Assembly: GCA_918807975.1 (NCBI GenBank)
Contig: OU964918.1
Coordinates: forward strand, 49,212,477 to 49,276,476
DNA length: 64,000 nt
Direction of reading: 5' to 3'
From: Aplidium turbinatum
Taxonomy: Eukaryota; Chordata; Ascidiacea; Aplousobranchia; Polyclinidae
Part shown: piece by piece, positions 1-13,200 of the stretch
Position numbering within the stretch: the first letter of the stretch is position 1
Layout of the letters: each line of letters begins with the position of its first letter
Translations under genes and position numbers: made by a program
Notes under the pieces: generated by a model
The model's input: only the letters and a program-made list of their open reading frames with translations
Told to the model about the DNA's origin: nothing
Databases searched by the model: none

Positions 1-3000
1 TGTGGAGCTCCATATCAACCAACTTCATCCTCATCATCAACATGCTGGTGGCCTTGTTCTATCCTTTCAAAACCGTCGATCACAAAGGTATCTTGTTCAA
101 TGGTTATTGTAGTTCAACGACTAAATCTTCATATTTACCATTTCTGCCGGCACTATCAACGATTTCAGCAACTACAGATGTAATCGGACTAGTTTTACTT
201 TACACAGGGTTCCCACGCAGTCGGGAAAGTAGGGAAAAAGTAGGGAATTTGAAAACCTGTTTTCCAGACCGGGAAAAGGTCGGGAATTTCGTGAAACCTC
301 CTCGTGGTATTGAAAAAGTATGGAAAACCTTGATGACTAAATTGTAGATAAAAAATCATGCGATATGGACTGGATTAAACCGGATACAATACGTCCTTGT
401 CAGCTGGATCAGCTGTTAAAATAAATCACTACCGCACCAAGCGGTTTTTCTGCGTTTGTGTTTGGGTTCAAAGGTCAATCCATCCAGCATGGTTTCACTG
501 ATTTGATTGATCACAATTACAGAAGTGCCTCTCGTTGTTCAGACGTGGAGTGCTGGTAAGCTAGGCCTAGGTTAATAAATGACGTTCAGTGACTATGTGG
601 TCAGATGGTGGGAGAACTAACCCAACTACGTGTAGGCCAGTTCAGGGCTTCCCAAACTTTTTTGCTCGGGACCCCTTCTAATCTCCTAAAATTTTCGACG
701 ACCCTTTACGGTTAAAAGGATAAACAATGCAAAATAAACGTTTTTGATAGGATTTATTGAAAGGCTTAATTTAAACGAAAACTAACAACAAGCTATCCGT
801 AATCGAAGCCTACTACTTGTAGCCTGCTGGAAACAATACCAAAAAGTAAACACATTTATTCAGTGTGATGGGTGCGACTGTTCTCTGCTACAAAGCAAGC
901 CCAGCCTTGGCTCGATGTTTAGCAATGCTGGCCTTAAGGCGGTTCCAATGTTGCTTAGGTTGGAACGGTATTTTATCAACGTTGAAAACACTAACATCCA
1001 CATATACGTGGAGACAAACGGCAGGAGTGCGGTTACTGCTAAGCCGTGTAATGGTGAATATTCCGCTCTAACGTTCGGCTAAGCCAAAAAGTGTGAAACT
1101 TTTTTCAGAAAATTCAAGCCACAACTTAGAATCAAAAGATAGATCTGCAAATTTTTCCAGAGATTTGAAAGAGAGGTGTTCGGTAGTTTGTTTTTGCATT
1201 GCAAATGAGTTTTGGATCCAATCTAAATTGGTATTGTCCAATTCTAGAAAAACATACTTTTTAAACTTCTTCAACAGTCTTGACAATAACCAGAGGAGTA
1301 GCCTAATAACGTTTGATTCCACGCCATTGCTTGCCAAAAACGTGATTCATTGTTCAGTAGCTTTTTACTTATTTTATTTTTGCCAGTAGTGTGATTTTTA
1401 ATTGTTTTGGTTTGGCTTATGGCTGTTTGCCATGTCCTATGTAATGAAGCTTTGAACTGTAATTTCAGTATAAATGTGACAGTTTATCCGGACTGGTTTC
1501 AGTTTAGGTCTTTTGAAAAAAAAACAGTTTTTTGTTCCTGTTTTGTTCAAACAGGAATCTTCTGACATTATTATTTTTTCATACTGATTCGGATGTAATA
1601 GAGTCCGGTTATACAATTTCAAACTTATGCATGATCGTGTTTAGAAATAATACAGCAGAGAAATTTTCATTGATTTAGCACTGCTAATGCGAAATTTAGA
1701 TCGAAATTAGGTAGGGAATTTTTAAAATTTAGTATTGAATTAGTATTGAAAAAGTAGGGAATTTATTTATAAAAAATGTGTGGGAACCCTGTTTACATCT
1801 TTTTCAACTATGCATTGAACGTCGAGTACGTGTCTGAAGGATAACAGTGTCTGGCCTTCTATTTAAAGGACCTCAGTTCGACGCCCCTAAAGAGCATGTG
1901 GCTGTATTTTAGCAGGATCTCAATGACATGCTGAGTTACGGCCGCGAATATTTAGTTTTTGTATCTTTTGTCTACTTAATCCACATCTCCAATCACCAGT
2001 ACGACAACGGGTAGAATGAAGAAATTCTTTAACAAAAACACTTATTTTTCTGACACAAGAGATCCAAGACGGTTCTATTTAATTTCTCTAGGTTGGAACG
2101 ACAAGGCTCAGCTACTGCTATGGCCAATCATGTTGGTGTCCCTCGCCGCTATCACAAACCCCCTCGCCGTGCGGAGTCTCGCCTTGTGTTTGATGATCAA
2201 AACCATATTCTGGATAGGTGTGCAAAATGCTCTGGTTATACTGGGAATATTTAATGTAAGTAAGCAAGCCTAAAAATTTCACTCACTGCATCAGTATTTT
2301 CCATTTTTTTTCCGAAAATAAAGTAAGTGTATTTGTTGGACTGCCCAAAGTTTATGAGAGGAAATTTCTTAACCACTCTCCATCGTCTTTTTCAACGTCT
2401 TTTTGGTCATTTCGCAGAACAAGAAAACGATTCACACATAAATCAACTGTGCCTGATTATTAAGGCGATGTGAAAATCAAAAAATTTTAAAAAATCAAAA
2501 ATCGAATTATCACACAGGGTGACTATTGCTATGTAGAGTATTTCTGTAAAATTTCACGCAAAAATATTCAGTAACCTTAAACATGTAGTCGATTTTGTCT
2601 TTGACATTTGTTGCCAGCACAGAGTTGCCAGGTACAATTTTTTTGAAGAAAAAACTTTGTTTATCTTTTTTAAATTGTAAAAATTTCCAACTTTAACAAC
2701 CACAACAACAATTACATATGATGCGACTGCTAGTTGCCCTTTTAGGTAAAGTCTGGCGGTGTACGGTAAGATATTAAACAATCACCTGGCAACCCTATTT
2801 TTGCTTGGTCAGCAAAAACTGATGATATTAAAGCCTTTTTCACTTCCATGACAAGAGTAGGAATGCACTGTGCATAAGATGACACTTTGGTTTTGTTGTA
2901 GTAATATGTATTACATAATCACACAACGCACTGCATTAATATTCGATTGTTTTCGCCGATTTACATTTGTTTTTTGACAGATATAGTAACTGCAACTCTC

Positions 3001-6000
3001 CAATGGTAGCATACACATCAATCAACTAACTTTATATGTGCTTGTAAAACGTGCACAAACGAATGAAGAATAAAGACAATGAACAAGAAACAGTGGTGAA
3101 TATCAAAATATTATACTGCAGCCAATGAAAGAAAGTCAGATTTCGTGTCTGCTTTCGGCAAGACCCTACGCGAAGCAATTCTCGCCCGAATGAAACCATC
3201 CCGTCGTTGATGGCCAGCAATACTTCCACAGTCGTTAGTGACTTCCCAAATGAGACGCTGCACAGCCTGAGTATGGGCAGGAAAATGAGAGTATTCAAAC
3301 TTTGTGTTTATCAAACCCTTTAGTTCATCCATGGTCAAGTGTGAAGTAAGGATAGACTCAGTAAGCGTGGCATGGTCCCAATCAAAGAGAACAGTGAGCT
3401 GGCATCCAAATTTAATTTTGGTTGGGTAAAAGTGCGGACAGAAACATCACAAGAGTTACTGCCTTTGCAAATATTTTCTAACATGTTCACAGAAAAAGAT
3501 CGCAGAGCAGGATCATCACTGAATACCGGGGCATTGTCACATTCAGATGTACCAAGTGCAGCTGGTTCGAAAGGAGAGTCAATTTCTTCATCAATTGCTG
3601 CAGAAAACTGCTGTTTTTTCCAGTTCTCTTCCTCTATCACTTGTGACTTCTTTGCTGCAGCGAAATCATCTCCTCGTTGATGTTTGAGGCTCTTGAAAAA
3701 CAAGTTTTTTGTGTGATTGATAAATGTAAAGAACACAAAATAATCCATGTAAATCAGTTCAATTTGTTTTTATTTCTGACTGTCACAACGAAAAACAATA
3801 TATGCCAAACATAACAATTAATACTCTTTCGGACAAATGGCAGTAAAAATCAGTGATAGTAAAGAAAAATCTTCTCGCCATAGCACGACTAGCTTTAGTG
3901 AAAGCACAAGCCTGCCTTTACAGACATAGAAATCAGAACATCTGAATCACTTTCCCACGAGGAAATGCTTTAGGAAATCGAAAAATCCTTAAACCACCTA
4001 CTATCTAGAGTTGGTTGAACTACATCTGCAATGGTGAAGTGGAGTTGTAGAATTGGCAGTAACCCATTCTCCTTCTCATATGGCTCCATTCAACAAATAT
4101 AACAACAGACCAACCCCAGTACACAACATGGGACATGTCTATGCATGACCCTGTTATCAAAGAATATACCGGTACTTATAAAAGCCTTACATTTCATAGA
4201 AAATTAATAGACAAAAAAGTTTGAAAAGATACCGTATGTAAGAACTTACCTTTTTGTTAACTCTCTTTTGAAGCGTTTTCGTTGTCCTTTTGTCAAGAGG
4301 CCCAATTTGGTATAACGGTGCTTCTACTCTACTATAACGTTGGGAGAGGAGAAACCTCAATTGTTTTAGGAATGCGATCTTCATTTGAAGAGAATAGTTA
4401 GCTTTTTTCCAGCTTCCTGAAAAATTAATTCCTTATGAGTGCTGTCTCTGTAAACGTGCAATTAATTATTTCAACACATTAAGGTTTTGAAAAGTGTCTT
4501 CTAGTTGGTTATTGTAGCCTACGTGTACTGTTCATTCATGCAAGCTATATGTTAGTATTTTTAACAACTACCCTTCATCCATACGAAGATATACGAGTTG
4601 GTCTATGTTTTATGTCACTACCAAGTTTAATTAAAACCAGTCAGAGAAAAACTTGCAGTAATAAAGTACTTGAGTATCACCTTTAACAAAGTACAGAATG
4701 CAAGAACATATCGTAGTGTTGGTAAATCAGCAGTGGGAAGCTCCTTGGAGGGTCCAATGACAGAAGAGCTTTCCATGCTTCTTACTCTCTTTTTAAAACT
4801 TTTAGGCATGATTTAACAGTTAAAAATGCTACCCACAACAAGGTCAGCTTTATGAACTAAAGATAATATGTGAAGACATTAATGCATTTTTTGAAGAAAA
4901 AAAAACATAGCCCACTTACAGTACGGTACACAGAACTAAGAATTTAAGTGCTGAAAACTTAGTTGTCTGAGCCTTCCGTAATACTATGAACTTTATTAGT
5001 GTCATTCTCAAAGCTACATATAAAAAATACAGAACCACAAACAGCAACTTCACCTGAATAAGCAGTTCTTATTCCAGAAGACCTGATAATTACAGACACT
5101 CCCTCTTAGGCCTACTTTACACAATTTGGAAAACCTAGCCTAAACTAACTTTGAACCGAAGCCTGAATGATTATTTAACAACCAAGCATAAAATCATAGC
5201 AAACATTTCGGCTGAACACAACTTCTTATCTGAATTTTGCAGCCTTATCTTCAATAATAATCAGCAATTCAGCATCTCAAGGTAGAAATCTCTCAGCAGC
5301 AGACAGCAATCGCTCGCGCGCGCGTGTGTGCGGCACACAACGCGTTTTCCCTAACTAGCCATTCAGAGCGCGCTATCTGGATCACGTGGATTGATGCGTT
5401 GTGATAGTATTGTTTGTGGAATCACCTTGCAAGAATTAGAAAATACTAACCTTAAAACGCTTACATGTTTACGGATACTGGATTTTATTGCATAAAACTT
5501 CACAAAAATACTCTACACAACAGTAGTCACCCTGTGTGATAATTCGATTTTGTCCATTCAAATTTCACATCGCCTTACTGATTATACGTGAATAATTTGT
5601 GACTCGTGAACTCCATCATTTCAGATGACCTGATTAGCCTAATCTTTTCTCACACAGTTGATCAATCGCCTCATATACCTGCTGAGTTGGCTTGGAAACA
5701 AGGGCACCAACGACAAAGGCGTTATCAAAGTGATCACTGAACCTCAGTTTCTCATCCATGTCATGAACATTTGCTTCTGCTTCGTCGGTCTCTTCTACAA
5801 CGAGCTGTGCTACAGCATTCTGGTAACTCGGTCGAATCAAAAATAATGTCATTTTAACAACGTTTGAAAATGTTAGCAAAACTTTTTTCGTTTTCAAAAT
5901 CTCCACCCTGTTGATCGACATGGAGATAAACGCCTTCGTTTTTTTTATTCGCGTTTCAGTTTTTCGACTTTATCTACAACGAAGAAACGTTGCTGAACGT

Positions 6001-8622
6001 GATTCGGAGCGTGACGAGAAACGTCCGCTCGTTGCTACTGACGACCATGCTGGCCCTCATACTGGTCTATATGTTCAGGTCAGTAGGCTACGCATTGTCA
6101 CCTGTTGGGCATTGTACATTTCATTAAGCATTGCTATTCTCAGAGATTGTCAGGCGCTACTACGTATACACTGTTTCCAACAAAGTTGCAATTTTTATAT
6201 CGTTTTAACGTCCGGTGATGAAACTATGTCAGATGACAACTTTTTTTAGCTGGCTAGCCACTGACAATATCAAACACGAGTTGTTTTTGTTGCGTTTACA
6301 AATGTTCACTTTCGTTGCAGCATCGTCGGCTATCTGTTCCTGAAACAAGATTTCAAAGTGAGCGTCAACCCTCGCTGTCACGCTTCGCCGAACATGGCTG
6401 ACATAGTCCATGACACGTTCGTGGGAAGAAGAGACGAGCCTGATGTCTGTCTGCAGAAAAATGGCAAATGCAACCAAACATCCGGTATGGCAATGCTTGC
6501 GTCATCTCTACATCGAGAACATACTTCTAGTTCATAGAACATTATTTCTGTGTATGTAAAAGTTCAAATTTTCTTGCTAGATGGTTGCATGGCTCAGTTT
6601 AAAAAATGCTATTTTGGGAGTTTTGAACCTTTTTACCTTGTTATAAACTTATGAAGTGTGATCTGGATCATTACGAAAAATCTTGATGCGCTACAATGAT
6701 GACATGCGCACAATCAACGACGTTTAAATAATTGCTTTCTACACGTCAGCACCTGCAATGATGGTGTGCGATGATTCTGAGGAAGTTGAAGAGAATCACT
6801 GCGAGACTCTCCTGATGTGCATCATAACCACACTGAACGAAGGTCTGAGGAACGGCGGTGGCATCGGTGACATTCTGCGCAAACCATCACAGTCGGTGAG
6901 CCTAGCAACAATGTTTTCACAAACTGTCACTTTTGGAAAAGTGGAAATGAGACGTGTGTTGTCGGAGTATTCTTTCATTCCAAATTAAAAACATTGCGAG
7001 CTTAATTTTTTTAATTCGGCTATGTAGTTTCGTGCAATGGTGTAGGGATGGGGATGCAATGGCAAGGATATTGATGTGTCCAGGGTGTGGCATTTTCGGC
7101 CTCATTCTGTAACTCTGGTGAAAATTTGCTGATTTGCGTTATTAATGATAATTGTGATGTTGGTTTAGTGTTTGACTGGTCTTGTAATCTATCTAGCTGA
7201 TCATAAGCTGTTGCGTATTTTTTTTTTCAACAACAAGATTATTTTTTACCAACAGGAGGGCTTCCTTTTCATGGGAAGAGTTGTATACGATCTCCTGTTT
7301 TTCTTCATCCTCATCATTATTGTTCTTAATCTCATCTTCGGAGTGATCATTGACACATTTGCCGATCTGAGATCAGAAAAGCAACAGAAGGAAGACGTGT
7401 TGAAGAACACCTGCTTCGTTTGCAGTGAGTTAGAACACATTTATACCATAGATAAACAATAAACTGCAAATGTAATTTGTGTCACTGAATTCTTTTTCCA
7501 AAGGGTTTAAGGTTGGGCAAGCAACAAAACATGTAATTTCAAAACCTTCATTGAAAAATCTAGAAAAAAGTTCTCACTGTGTTTTCTGAAAGCTGTGAAG
7601 AATACTCCTACATATTCAACCCAAAGCATCGAAGTCGTGTTAAAATTCTTTGATAGAATATGTGGTGGCCCGTGAACTGTATCTGAGTAGCTTTCAATTT
7701 GTGTAGGTTTGGAACGTAAATCTTTTGACAACAAGACCGTTTCCTTTGAAACCCACATCAAGGAAGAGCACAACATGTGGCACTACCTCTATTTCATAGT
7801 TCTCGTGCGTGTAAAGGACTCCACTGAGTTTACAGGTCCCGAGAGCTACGTCTACAATCAAGTGAAGGTACTGCGTTGAAATGTGTGCTTGAAATTTTGT
7901 TTCATGACAATTGCAGTAACCGCTCGCTAAGGCATCAAATCGTCGACGTTTTTTGCGTCATTCTTTTGCGTCATCATGGTGATCTTTGTTAAGGACGGCC
8001 AGCTGGATTGGTTCCCTCGAATGCAGGCAATGTCGTTGGCAGCGGGAGATGAGGCAGTGGAGAACAACGACATGCGAGGACTCCTCATGCAGTTGGAGGG
8101 AACAGCAGACATCGTGAGGCAGCTGTCCAGACAACTACAGGTACTTGCCGAAATAAAAATTTTGAGACACCAAAATCTGTCATTTTTACATTAATTCAAC
8201 GACTGCAAACGTAGAATCAGTGTAAAAATGACGGATTTTTCTGTCTGGGTTATGACGACAAGAACAAGTTTACTGTTACGGACTTTGCGCTCAAACGTTT
8301 CGTCGTGTTTTACGTTTAAAAACTTTCCGTGTCACAACAATGCTTGAGATCTTGATTTTTTGCCATGCAATAGCTCAAAAATTTGAGGGTTAGTTGAAAA
8401 GGTTAAATAATCGGCTGTGGGATGAAGCAAAAAACAAAATGACGTTATGTCGTATTTAAATGGTCCCTTTTTAAGAGGCACAGCATGTAAAATAGAGCCT
8501 TGGCTAAATAAACTGTTATTTGCTGTGTTTAGGACCTTCAAGATCAAGTTACTGAACAACGTCGCAAGCAACAAAGACTCAATTTCATTAATCCGCATAA
8601 TCATATGCAGTATCAAAAATAA
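1..8622 (+). CDS. ITPR: Inositol 1,4,5-trisphosphate receptor, C-terminal channel region (partial, 10 exons)
   Basis: This is the C-terminal ~470 codons of an IP3-gated calcium-release channel of the ER membrane. Exons by splice sites and frame: 1-87, 2092-2255, 5658-5822, 5960-6078, 6321-6484, 6750-6895, 7256-7424, 7707-7867, 7994-8140 and 8533-8622 (TAA at 8620). Phases agree at every junction. The first exon reads FWSSIS-like and LVALFYPF-like residues as in vertebrate receptors. Hydrophobic membrane segments follow. The exon at 6750 holds the selectivity-filter motif GGGIGD and the exon at 7256 holds the pore helix and [11 protein letters not shown]. Across 7256-7867 lies the C-C-H-H zinc-finger-like linker (CFVC, then HIKEEH), then GPESYV and [12 protein letters not shown], and a short coiled-coil tail ending in QKQ-type residues. 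The ligand-binding half lies to the left of the window. Introns carry transposons, but splice sites are intact. I did not find a convincing poly(A) signal close to the stop. Family identity is near certain; which paralogue it corresponds to cannot be told. Confidence 0.97.
205..1791. mobile_element. Degenerate hAT-type element in the first ITPR intron
   Basis: The outer ends are inverted repeats beginning CAGGGTTCCCAC (205) and ending GTGGGAACCCTG (1791). Both ends are followed inward by related 'gtagggaattt' repeats. Flanks share tttaca on both sides, but a clean 8-bp target duplication is not visible. Inside, 644-760 looks like the start of another hAT (cagggcttcccaaac, then gggacccc), for which I find no matching right end. 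The - strand at 1070-1335 reads a short stretch (DLDW-IQN-F like, then D-S-DSKL) resembling the C-terminal part of Charlie-like hAT transposases. No long ORF survives. Superfamily is likely; the exact family is not known. Confidence 0.6.
3111..3748 (-). pseudogene. C-terminal exon of the transposase-like gene (frame change near 3390)
   Basis: Two overlapping open frames cover this block. The upstream part (3748-3335) is acidic and unplaced. The downstream part (read to 3111) contains [34 protein letters not shown] and [14 protein letters not shown]. The spacing of His-Thr-Gln and the R-x-G-F-I-R motif make this the most conserved-looking part of the element. It resembles the C-terminus of a widespread, unnamed transposase-like family (recalled, not searched). 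The change of frame suggests this copy is dead, unless an unrecognised intron separates the two parts. Confidence 0.5.
4250..4416 (-). CDS. Second exon of the transposase-like gene inside the 2461-5577 element
   Basis: Bounded by an acceptor (tttttcag in the gene's direction) and a gtaagt donor, with one open frame across 167 bases. It reads [10 protein letters not shown] followed by a basic stretch ([27 protein letters not shown]). The W-K-K-A-N phrase is shared, from memory, with the same uncharacterised family as the neighbouring exon. Function is inferred only from its place inside a TIR element. Confidence 0.5.
4681..4809 (-). CDS. First exon of the transposase-like gene inside the 2461-5577 element
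   Basis: A 43-codon open block starts at an ATG (4809) and ends at a GT donor just below 4681. It carries the phrase [15 protein letters not shown], which I recall from uncharacterised transposase-like proteins of cnidarians and arthropods. It shares orientation and element with the blocks at 4250-4416 and 3111-3748 and should be spliced to them. No known DNA-binding fold can be named from so short a stretch. Confidence 0.5.
8164..8249. repeat. Palindromic MITE, copy 1 (ITPR last intron)
   Basis: Diverged copy of an ~86-bp palindromic repeat. In other copies the centre is acgtctgcagacgt, with arms reading out through tgtaaaaatgg and tgatttgc to gtctggg. Here the centre is acgactgcaaacgta and the right end is ctgtctggg. 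It lies wholly within the intron before the terminal ITPR exon. Confidence 0.7.
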
Positions 8623-10290
8623 CTGTTCAAAGTTCAGCAATTCATTTGACGTTTCCTGAAATCGTATTCATGTAGACTTCTTTTTGTTCTCTACTGTCTG
8701 CACTTTGTCTGAATTGTCCTGACGATATTGATATCTGACGAACACTTGTGACATAATTTCTTCACACCTATTCATTCACAGCTTTTGAAACGATGTTACA
8801 AACAGTGCGTGTAATTACTACCGATGTGCAGTCGGAATTCGCCAGCCAAAGCAGGGTTTACCAGTACCTGAATATTGATATTTTTGAAAGCAAAATGAGG
8901 CAACAAGTCTTCTGAGGCATAAAGTTATTTTGTGCATTCTGGTTGATGTTCAACGGCAAAGATGCGATTGTATGGAAGTTCTTTCTTGCATGAAGATTTT
9001 AAAATGGCGTTGCGTCAAGCTGGAATCGAACGTTGGTCCCTTTGCAAACAACAAGAGATTCTCATCAACACTGCTGTGAAGTGCGAGCAAAACGTATTTT
9101 TTGTTATGTACCTTCGTGTCTGTCGCACAGCGATCCAAGAAATTTTATTTCTTTAGCCATTGTAGAGTTTAATTTATTTTTCACTGGAACTTTGATATAT
9201 TGTACAAACATGGTGATTTTTTTCGCCCGGTTGCTGTATGGATGTGGCGCTGCGGTGTCGGCTGTACAAATCTTCGCCTATGGTTTTTATCCCGTGAGTT
9301 AACAGCTCCTGTTGATATGAATACTGACTTGTGATCGCAAACATGCACCGTCAGCCACATTGTATATTTTTATCCAAAAACATTTGCTTAAATTTTCAAA
9401 AAACGTGACAATTACAAGCGTTCATACAACAGCGCTCCAACTTTTGTAACCCAGAAGAACCCTTCGGTATTTTTGTTTGCTAATGTAGTTATTGCCTTTG
9501 CCACTTGTGCGATGCCGAGAATCTCATGATGCATCATAATGCTTTGCCACTCAAAGAAAACGCAGATTGAACCTCCTTTAATGTTGAGTCAATCTAACCA
9601 AGTGTTTTCTTGACTGTGGTTTCCAGGACAGTAAATCAGTCGTTTTTTACATTGATTTAACGTCTGCAGACGACTGATTTGCTGAACGTCATTATTTTTT
9701 AAGGCTGAAAAATAAGAACAATGTGGAAACAGCTTTCGGTTTGTGAAGCACGCATTGTGACATCAGCAGAAGATCATTTGCACAAATGTGTTCGTCAGCT
9801 ACGTACTTGCAGCACTTTGCTGTTAGGTGAGGAATCAATGTGGGTGAATTTTATCATCACAACCTGTTAATCGATCGATTTTGACTTTTGAGAGCAAATT
9901 CCACTGAAATACATTCACTTAAAATTAGCCACTTACTTCGTTAACGTCAATTTACATCGAGCAAACTGCAGTAGAATTTTTATCACATTGTAAGTTAGCA
10001 ATAGTTGAATATAGCGATAGTTCATTATGTGAAAGCTTTTCAACCAATCAAAGCAAGCCATACCCCGACTACGTTACAGACTGTAATATCCATCGATGCT
10101 TGTGAATATTATTGACCAGGAAAATGTTAGTATTTTCTAACGAATGAAGTTTTGTGAATGTTGAAAGACTGTGTGTTTCTAACAAGAACAAGGTATTTTC
10201 GTGAATCAAATAAATCGTTTGTGTTTTGTAATTTTGCGGAAATTAATTTAGCGCAAATGTTCTAGTTAATCACGTGACAGTTTTCCAGGT
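8623..10290. other. Intergenic stretch after ITPR; one MITE remnant only
   Basis: AT-rich sequence with only short chance ORFs. It must include the ITPR 3' UTR, but no clear AATAAA follows the stop closely. A truncated palindromic MITE sits at 9623-9690. Nothing else is recognisable. Confidence 0.6.
9623..9690. repeat. Palindromic MITE, copy 2 (partial)
   Basis: Contains ccaggacagtaaatcag, then acattgatttaacgtctgca, then gacgactgatttgctg. It matches the left arm and centre of the family, with a shortened right arm. Confidence 0.65.
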
Positions 10291-13200
10291 GCACTTGTTA
10301 AATATATATCGCTGTCGTTTGTTGCTTCTTCGTCGTATGAGCTGTTCTTCGGGACTATATGTTTAGGCATGATGTCATCAGCCACTCTACAGTCTCGTCA
10401 TCCAGGGTCTTCAGTCCAAGCGTTCCATGTGGTGGTTGATGGATTGGGCAGTCATGGACGACATGATCTACTGTCTGGTCTGTGGCGCCACACTCGCATC
10501 CCGGTGAGGGAGCCAGGCCCCATCTGCACATGTCTGAACGAAAGCGACCGACGCCGGTTCGTAGGCGGTTAAGCCGGACCCACGCAAGTCTTGCGAGGGA
10601 CATTCCCGGAGGGTGGGGATCGACGTCGGGTAGGAAATCATGGAGTCGGGAGGTGTTGTTTTGCCACTCCATGTTCCATGTGTAGTTCGTCCAGTGTGCC
10701 GCACTTATTCCAAGATCTTCAACGTTGTTCAGAAGCTGTTGTGCGGCGGGCACAAATGGGCGTCTTGATTTCAGTCGCTGCTGTCCTCCAGGTAGGCGCT
10801 GGAGTGCACTGTGGAGGAGGTGGTCGGGGTCCAGTGCGCGACGAGCAAGGGAAATCATGGCTCCTTTACGGCGAAGCTCAGCAGGTTGGATGCCTGCAAG
10901 GATGGGAAGGCAGTCCGTTGGAGTGGGACGCAGGCATCCAGTCACAGTGCGTAGTGCGTCATTGATGGCGGTGTCAATGTGGCGGGTGTGAGAGCTGCGG
11001 CACCACACTGGTGCGCAGTACTCAGCGGTAGAATGGACGAGGGCCAAGGTAGCTGTGCGAAGGGTTTTCGCATCAGCTCCCCAGCCGGAACCCGCCAGCC
11101 GCCTCAAAAGTGCAACGCGCGCCGATAGTTTTTTGCGCAGTGACTCCAGGTGTCGTCGGTACGTGAGTGACCTGTCCAGGGTTACGCCGAGGTAGGTGGG
11201 TTCGGCGCAGTAGGGGAGGTGTTCGTCATCGGTGGTAATGTTGATCTCACGTTTTGCTTCCTTGTTGTTTAGATGGAAGGCCGCCGACACTGTCTTTGCC
11301 TTGCTGAGCTGTAGCTTCCATTTCTGGAGATATGTTGATATAGTTGACATGTCCTGGCTTAGGTTCCTCTCCATTGACTGCCAGTCTCCGGCTGGATGCA
11401 GGAGAGCCAGATCGTCTGCGTAAGCATACTTCCTGGAGATGGTGTCAGGCAGGTCATAGATGTAAGTGTTAAAGAGGAGGGGAGCCAGGACAGAGCCCTG
11501 TGGGACGCCGTTCCTGAGTCGACGTAGTCTACTTCGTCGGCCGCTACCGGTGGAAAGAGTAAAGCTGCGGTTTTGCACAAGTTCCATAATCATATGGACC
11601 ATGTGCCTGTCAGGAAGGAGACGAAGTAGTTTGCAGGTAAGGCCGCTGTGCCATACAGTGTCGTAGGCAGCCGTGAGATCGACAAACACGGCGCCAGCCT
11701 TCTTTTTTGCCGAGAAGCTGTCCTCGATGTCTTGGGTCATCAGGGTGACCTGGTCTACAGTTGATCTACCGTGGCGAAAGCCGGCTTGTTCCCGAGGGAG
11801 CTGAGGATCTATTATCGGTTCGACACGGGCGTAGATAAGTCTTTCGAGTATCTTGAAGGGGATACAGAGCAGAGAGATGGGACGGTAGCTCTTCGGATCC
11901 CCTGGGGGCTTCTTCGGCTTTGGGACTGCAACCACTAGGGCTCTTCTCCAGATTCTTGGGATGCGCAGGTGACGCAAGCAGCAGGAAAGGAAGTCTTTTA
12001 ACCAGGACCTCATAGAGGGGGCAGCTTGGAGTATTAGTTCCGGGCATAGGTGGTCAAGACCCGGGGATTTGCCTGGCTTTAGGTGCTGGAGGGCGGAGGC
12101 AAATTCTTCTGGGGTAAACTCACCAGAGATGTTGCCCTCGACAGGTGTTGGGACCTTCCAGAGGTCCGTCATTTCCTTGAGAACGGACTTGTCTGATTCA
12201 CGGTCTCTCGTTCTGTGCACTCCATTTTTCACAAGTTGTGAGGCGATGGCATTTGCTGAAATGGGGCATTGGCGACGAGAGGCACGTGATCTGCCAGTGA
12301 GGTTGTTGAGTGTACTCCATGCTGTGCGGCTGGAGTGCGTGAAGTCGATTGAGTCTATGGCTTCTGTCCAGCGCTTCTTCCTCTTTGAATCCAATCTTGC
12401 CAGCAGGGCTGTTGCTGAGTTGGTGGTGGCGGTGCCCTGGGGGGAACGGAGGAAGTCGCGGTAGAGCCTGTCGCACTCCACATCCCAGCAAGGTATGTAG
12501 TTTTTCCGTCGACCTCGCGGGATGGAGTCTTTTGCCGCAGATATGATTGCATCACAGAAGTCCTGGTAGGCTTCATCCACTTTGATGGTGTGTGGGGATG
12601 GGAGGTACTGCGTAGCTTCGTTTGTGAGTAAGCTGTAGTATTCCCAATCGGCCTTTCTGAAGTTCCATCGCTTGACAGGCTTGCTCGGAATAGGTGTGGC
12701 AAGCAAGGGGGCCGTGATTAGCGAGGGTCGGTGTTGAGACCTTGGGAACTTCTCTAGCACACGTCTGTCCGGCTGGCGATCATCGGGGTCATCACTTGCG
12801 AAAGCCAGGTCTGGGTTCGTGCCAGTGTTCCAACGACCGGAGTGGAAGCTCGGTACGCCCTTAGGATCGTATAAGAGGGCGAGGTTGTTGTTGGTTGCCC
12901 AAGCGGCCAGACTTTCTCCGTCGTTGTTGATGGAGTTGTAGCCCCAGTCAGTGTGGTGGCAGTTAAAATCGCCAGCGTAGAGGCTGGGGTGGGGGAACAC
13001 TGGGATGGCTGTTGATGTTATCCGCGAAGGTGGAGGCTTGTAGACATTGACGATGTTGTAGCCTGCTACATCTACACAAAGCCACTCGATCTCCGATTGA
13101 GCTTGGGATTGGTCAACCAAGGACCAGCTCAGCCGGTCATGGACAAACGTGGCGAGGCCGTGTTTCCTGCTGCAGGTTGCGCCTGCGAGTGTGAAGTTGG

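Larger units (their letters stand above)
2461..5577 (-). mobile_element. 3.1-kb TIR DNA transposon of unassigned superfamily, in ITPR intron 2
   Basis: The ends form inverted repeats of about 120-130 bases (2461-2590 against 5450-5577), both starting taaggcgatgtgaaa when read inward. The 8-base sequence ctgattat stands on both sides (2453-2460 and 5578-5585), a target-site duplication. A transposase-like gene runs on the - strand. One exon-like block is 4809-4681 (contains [14 protein letters not shown], then a GT donor). A second is 4416-4250 (contains SWKKAN, between a cag acceptor and a gtaagt donor). A third spans 3748-3111 (ends with [11 protein letters not shown] and [10 protein letters not shown]). 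The third block changes reading frame near 3390, so this copy is probably disabled. An 8-bp duplication occurs in hAT, P, KDZ and other groups. The TIR does not start CAG as in hAT, and I recognise no DDE triad. Confidence 0.82.

Noticed and set aside
5300-5345. cgcgcgcgcgtgtgtg-type run taken as a possible promoter CpG island
   Set aside because: It is a short simple repeat inside the 2461-5577 transposon, with no transcript evidence beside it.
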